From contig JAJBTL010000407.1 of the NCBI GenBank assembly GCA_020860865.1, positions 8,935-18,441 of the forward strand: a stretch of DNA of 9,507 bases, written 5' to 3'. Each line of letters starts with the position of its first letter. Position 1 is the first letter of the stretch. Below the pieces are notes generated by a model. That model did no database searches, had not been told where the DNA came from, and saw only the letters and a list, made by a program, of their open reading frames with translations. This DNA is from Planctomycetota bacterium. Its GTDB lineage: Bacteria > Planctomycetota > SZUA-567. This document shows, piece after piece, positions 7,057-9,507 of the stretch. Position numbers and translations under genes: made by a program.

Positions 7057-7085
7057 ATGATAACCGCATGCTTCGGCATTGTCAA
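7057..7085 (-). promoter_or_regulatory. Strong sigma70-type promoter for the RNase/barstar unit
   Basis: On the minus strand a perfect -35 box TTGACA (7080-7085) is followed after exactly 17 bp by the -10 box TATCAT (7057-7062, five of six). The start site would be near 7050, leaving a leader of about 118 nt before ATG 6932. The word CATGCGGTT (7062-7070) falls between the two boxes and touches the -10, a position where a bound protein would exclude RNA polymerase. Confidence 0.78.
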
Positions 7086-7288
7086 GCGCAATTCATCATT
7101 GATACATGCATAAAACCACATTTTGCGTTAACCTCTATAATACATACGTTGGCATCGTCCACTTCATTAGGTCGGATTAGGCTGGACATGGATGAAAGTT
7201 TAGCCAGCGGAAAAACCTACATACTTTTTAGCAAGCTTTCACGTTGGCGAAGCGGTGGAGTGGAATCGCATCGGGCCCGGTAATTAAT

Positions 7289-7317
7289 TCAGCCGCGCCC
7301 GGGATGGACGCGGCTGA
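7289..7317 (-). terminator. Hairpin terminator after aspD
   Basis: A perfect 9-bp stem TCAGCCGCG/CGCGGCTGA (7289-7297 with 7309-7317) with an 11-nt loop lies 10 nt past the decarboxylase stop. On the transcribed minus strand it is followed by ATTAATTACC, which is AT-rich but not a clean T-run. Termination is likely but may be incomplete. It separates the aspartate operon from the RNase unit. Confidence 0.6.
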
Positions 7318-7326
7318 TTCGTCAGG

Positions 7327-8928
7327 TTACTTTTTCGGTTTTGACTTGGTGAATTCGTCGTAGTATTCCCGGCCAATGGTGTCTATGGCCTGGCCGATTT
7401 TTCGGTACTCCACTTCGGTCAGGTTGGCGAGGGAGACGCGGAAGGCCGGTCGCGTCGTACCGAAGCCTTCGGCCGGCAACAACACCACCCCGGCCTCGTC
7501 GGCCAGGCGGAACAGGGCCTGGTTGGGCTTCAGGGACTTGACATACCACTGGGCGAACTCTTCGCCGTACTCCTTCCGGTAAATTTCCTCGACGTCGAGG
7601 AGCTGGTAGTAGTCCACCGATTCCTCGTCGAACGGCGGCGTGCCGCAAAAGCCGTTGTAGAGTTTTTCATTCCGGCTGCGGATGAGCCGTTTCATCGCCG
7701 CCTTGTAGGCGTCCGGCTGATCCATCAGGGAAAACAGGGCGAACATAACCATCTGCACCTGGACCGGCGTGGCCAGGCCGGCGGTGTGGTTGAGGGCGAC
7801 GGTGCGGCTGTCCGCCACCAGGCGATCGATGAAGCGGAGCGAATCCGGGTTCGGGGCGATTGATTCGTAGCGGTCGTGGAGTTCCTTTTTCTCGTCGTTT
7901 CCGAGCTTCTGGATCATGTCGTCGGGGATGTTGTCCCGGTTGATGGCAATCGTGCCCATGCGCCAGCCCGTGGCGCCGAAATATTTCGAGAACGAATAGA
8001 CAAGGATGGTATTCCGTGGGCAGACGGCGAACAGGGAAGTGAAATTGTCCGCGAACGTGCCGTAGACGTCGTCCGTAAGGATGATGAGGTCGGGCCGTTT
8101 CGAGACAATCGTTTCGATGCGCCGGAGGTTGTCGTCGGACAATCGGACCGACGGCGGGTTGGACGGATTGACAAGGAAAAAGGCTTTGACCTTGCTGTCG
8201 AGGAGCTTGTCCAGTTCGCTGGCCGGGAACTGCCAGTGGTTTTCCTCCGAAGCCTGGAGCGGGACGGTGACGAGGCGGTAGTCGTTCAGTTTGGGAATTT
8301 CAATGTACGGGGTGAAGATTGGCAGGCCGAGGGCGATATGGTCGCCCGGGCCGAGGAGGTAGTTTTCCCGGAGGGAATTGAACAGGTAGGTCATGGCGGC
8401 GGTACCGCCTTCGGTGGCGAAGATGTCGAACTCGCCCCGGAAGGCGTGGTTCCCGATCATTTCCTTCCGGAGGTACTGGTTGACGATGATTTCGCTGATT
8501 GTCAGCATCCGGTCCGGGACCGGATAGTTGCAGCCGAGGATGCCTTCGCACATTTCGTAAATGAAATCGCCGGCCGCGAGGCCGAGATGGTCCCGCACAT
8601 AGGACACGGCGGAACGAAGAAACTTGATGCCGACGTCGTCCCGGTCCTCGTGGGCGAAGATGTCGAAGCGGGCCTCGATGCCGTCCCGCTGTGGAAAGCC
8701 GCCGACCCCTTCCGGCATGTAGATCCAGGAGTTTTCCGCCTCCTGCATGGCGAAATCGCCCAGCCGGAAAAAGGCGCGGCGGGGAATGGTGGCGAGGAAG
8801 TTCGGGTTGCCGCGCCCGGCGTTCAGCATCGGTTTCTGGATACTTTTGGCGGCAACGTCAATCAGGGTGTTCTTGAGTTCGAACGGGCTCAGGTCGGCCA
8901 GTTCGGCATAATCGATTTTTTCGTCCAT
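7327..8928 (-). CDS. aspD: L-aspartate 4-decarboxylase / aspartate aminotransferase (PLP)
   Basis: The 533-residue product is a full-length bifunctional aspartate 4-decarboxylase, also called AsdA, of fold-type I aminotransferase ancestry. It converts L-aspartate to L-alanine and CO2 with PLP and can also transaminate. Visible family features are the N-terminal LNAGRGNPNF, the GGFPQRDGIEARF segment, ATEGGTAAMTYLFNSL, the PLP-facing NPSNPPSVRLS and LTDDVYGTF, and the Schiff-base lysine in VYSFSKYFGATGWRMG (Lys315 from the chosen start). A C-terminal carboxylate-binding Arg follows in RPAFRVSLANL. The length is normal for the family and nothing is truncated. AAAGGA at 8935-8940 is 6 nt from ATG 8928 but directly abuts the ATG at 8934, so the second ATG is chosen. 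It lies 67 nt downstream of aspT on the same strand, as expected for an aspartate:alanine exchange operon. Decarboxylation consumes a cytoplasmic proton, giving acid resistance and proton motive force. Confidence 0.95.
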   Translation of the reverse strand: MDEKIDYAELADLSPFELKNTLIDVAAKSIQKPMLNAGRGNPNFLATIPRRAFFRLGDFAMQEAENSWIYMPEGVGGFPQRDGIEARFDIFAHEDRDDVGIKFLRSAVSYVRDHLGLAAGDFIYEMCEGILGCNYPVPDRMLTISEIIVNQYLRKEMIGNHAFRGEFDIFATEGGTAAMTYLFNSLRENYLLGPGDHIALGLPIFTPYIEIPKLNDYRLVTVPLQASEENHWQFPASELDKLLDSKVKAFFLVNPSNPPSVRLSDDNLRRIETIVSKRPDLIILTDDVYGTFADNFTSLFAVCPRNTILVYSFSKYFGATGWRMGTIAINRDNIPDDMIQKLGNDEKKELHDRYESIAPNPDSLRFIDRLVADSRTVALNHTAGLATPVQVQMVMFALFSLMDQPDAYKAAMKRLIRSRNEKLYNGFCGTPPFDEESVDYYQLLDVEEIYRKEYGEEFAQWYVKSLKPNQALFRLADEAGVVLLPAEGFGTTRPAFRVSLANLTEVEYRKIGQAIDTIGREYYDEFTKSKPKK

Positions 8929-8934
8929 TGTCAT

Positions 8935-8940
8935 TCCTTT
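8935..8940 (-). promoter_or_regulatory. Ribosome binding site that selects the aspD start
   Basis: AAAGGA on the minus strand lies 6 nt before ATG 8928 and directly abuts the in-frame ATG at 8934. Spacing therefore supports the second ATG, shortening the protein by two residues. Confidence 0.75.
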
Positions 8941-8995
8941 GCTGTCCCCTCAGACCGGCTGGTAAAACCATACTGGCAATGCACCGCGAACGGCG

Positions 8996-9507
8996 TCAGG
9001 TAAGGGACACCACAAGCGGGCCGAGAAGGGTGAGGAACACGTTCGCCAATGCGTAGGTGATGGCGAACGGGACGGTCGGCACGGCGTTGCCGGCTTTGTT
9101 GAGGATTTCTCCGAAGGCCGGATTGGCGCTCCGGGAACCGGACAGGGCACCGGCGAAGACGGCGGTGTTTTTGTACTTGATGAGGTACTTCCCGATTACC
9201 ATGGTGAGGAGGAGCGGCACCACTGTCACGAGGACGCCGGCGATGAAGATGTTCAGGCCGTGCTGCTTGACGGTCTGGACCGCCTGAAGCCCGGACTGCA
9301 ATCCGACAAGGGCGACAAACCCGGCCAGGCCGAGATCCTTCAGGATCTGGATGGCGCCCGGGGGCATGTAGCCGATGTCCGGCCGCCGTATCCGGAACCA
9401 GCCGAACAGGAGACCGGAGAGGAGGGCGCCGCCGCCACTCCCGAGGGTGAGGGGAAGGCCGAAGACGCGCACGCTCAGGAGGCCGATAAGAAGCCCGAGA
9501 ACCATGC
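8996..9507 (-). CDS. aspT: Aspartate:alanine antiporter AspT, C-terminal part
   Basis: The frame is open from the window edge to TGA at 8996-8998 and gives the last roughly 170 residues of an integral membrane protein of the aspartate:alanine exchanger (AAEx) family, whose members are usually about 540-560 aa. Several hydrophobic helices alternate with short polar loops. The GGGALLSGLLFGWFRIRRPD and PPGAIQILKDLGLAGFVALVG segments and the late ALSGSRSANPAFGEI loop are typical of the duplicated C-terminal half. The protein exchanges external aspartate for internal alanine across the inner membrane, an electrogenic step that combines with AspD decarboxylation to build proton motive force. The 5' part and any promoter lie outside the window. 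The ATG at 9505 is internal, not a start. Confidence 0.9.
   Translation of the reverse strand, partial: MVLGLLIGLLSVRVFGLPLTLGSGGGALLSGLLFGWFRIRRPDIGYMPPGAIQILKDLGLAGFVALVGLQSGLQAVQTVKQHGLNIFIAGVLVTVVPLLLTMVIGKYLIKYKNTAVFAGALSGSRSANPAFGEILNKAGNAVPTVPFAITYALANVFLTLLGPLVVSLT

Larger units (their letters stand above)
6933..7326. other. Gene-free region between aspD and the RNase gene
   Basis: This 394-bp stretch holds, in transcription order, the hairpin after the aspartate decarboxylase gene (7289-7317), an AT-rich tract (about 7086-7260) and the RNase promoter (7057-7085). A leader of about 118 nt follows, with a small hairpin CCCGC/GCGGG (6981-6995). The plus-strand open frame across it lacks family signal and overlaps the promoter, so it is not called. 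No RNA gene was recognised. Confidence 0.6.

Noticed and set aside
7136..7141. TATAAT on the plus strand as a divergent promoter
   Set aside because: No -35-like hexamer lies at 16-18 bp upstream and no plus-strand gene follows.
7876..9003. 375-codon plus-strand open frame opposite aspD
   Set aside because: It is a shadow of a GC-rich gene with strong wobble bias; the minus strand encodes a full-length recognised enzyme.

Overview
This GC-rich window carries all of its convincing genes on the minus strand, so transcription runs from position 9507 towards position 1. No rRNA, tRNA, CRISPR array, transposase or phage gene is visible. Gene content (aspartate:alanine exchange, two membrane or soluble hybrid histidine kinases with C-terminal HPt domains, a secreted barnase-like RNase) fits a free-living or gut-associated bacterium, possibly an anaerobe. 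The sequence alone does not allow a confident phylum call.

Region by region, in the direction of transcription. (1) 9507-7327: the C-terminal third of an AspT-type aspartate:alanine antiporter, followed by a full-length PLP-dependent L-aspartate 4-decarboxylase (AspD/AsdA). Together they form the classical aspartate-in, alanine-out, proton-consuming cycle, closed by a hairpin at 7289-7317. (2) 7326-5444: a self-contained toxin/immunity unit. A strong sigma70-like promoter (7057-7085) drives a secreted RNase of the barnase/RNase Sa family, whose catalytic domain sits behind about ten imperfect 'IPxxTxGYG' repeats. A barstar-family inhibitor follows 12 nt later, and a GC-rich hairpin plus T-run (5444-5479) ends the unit. 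(3) 5382-2660: a membrane hybrid histidine kinase (TM-CHASE-TM-DHp-HATPase-REC-HPt), interrupted by a frameshift inside the CHASE domain. (4) 2659-2270: a 390-bp gene-free, relatively AT-rich region with a good minus-strand promoter. (5) 2269-325: a second hybrid kinase (PAS-like-DHp-HATPase-REC-HPt), frameshifted just before its DHp domain and lacking the phosphoacceptor histidine in its H-box. (6) 213-1: the coiled-coil N terminus of a further gene that leaves the window.

The main points of interest are the repeat-bearing secreted RNase with its barstar partner, the two neighbouring kinases that each carry a frameshift at a GGCC-containing site, the His-to-Ser change in one H-box, and an 8-9 bp word (CATGCGGT/CATGCGGTT, minus strand) found four times, only in gene-free DNA next to promoters. 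The frameshifts may be genuine decay or assembly errors; this sequence cannot decide between them.
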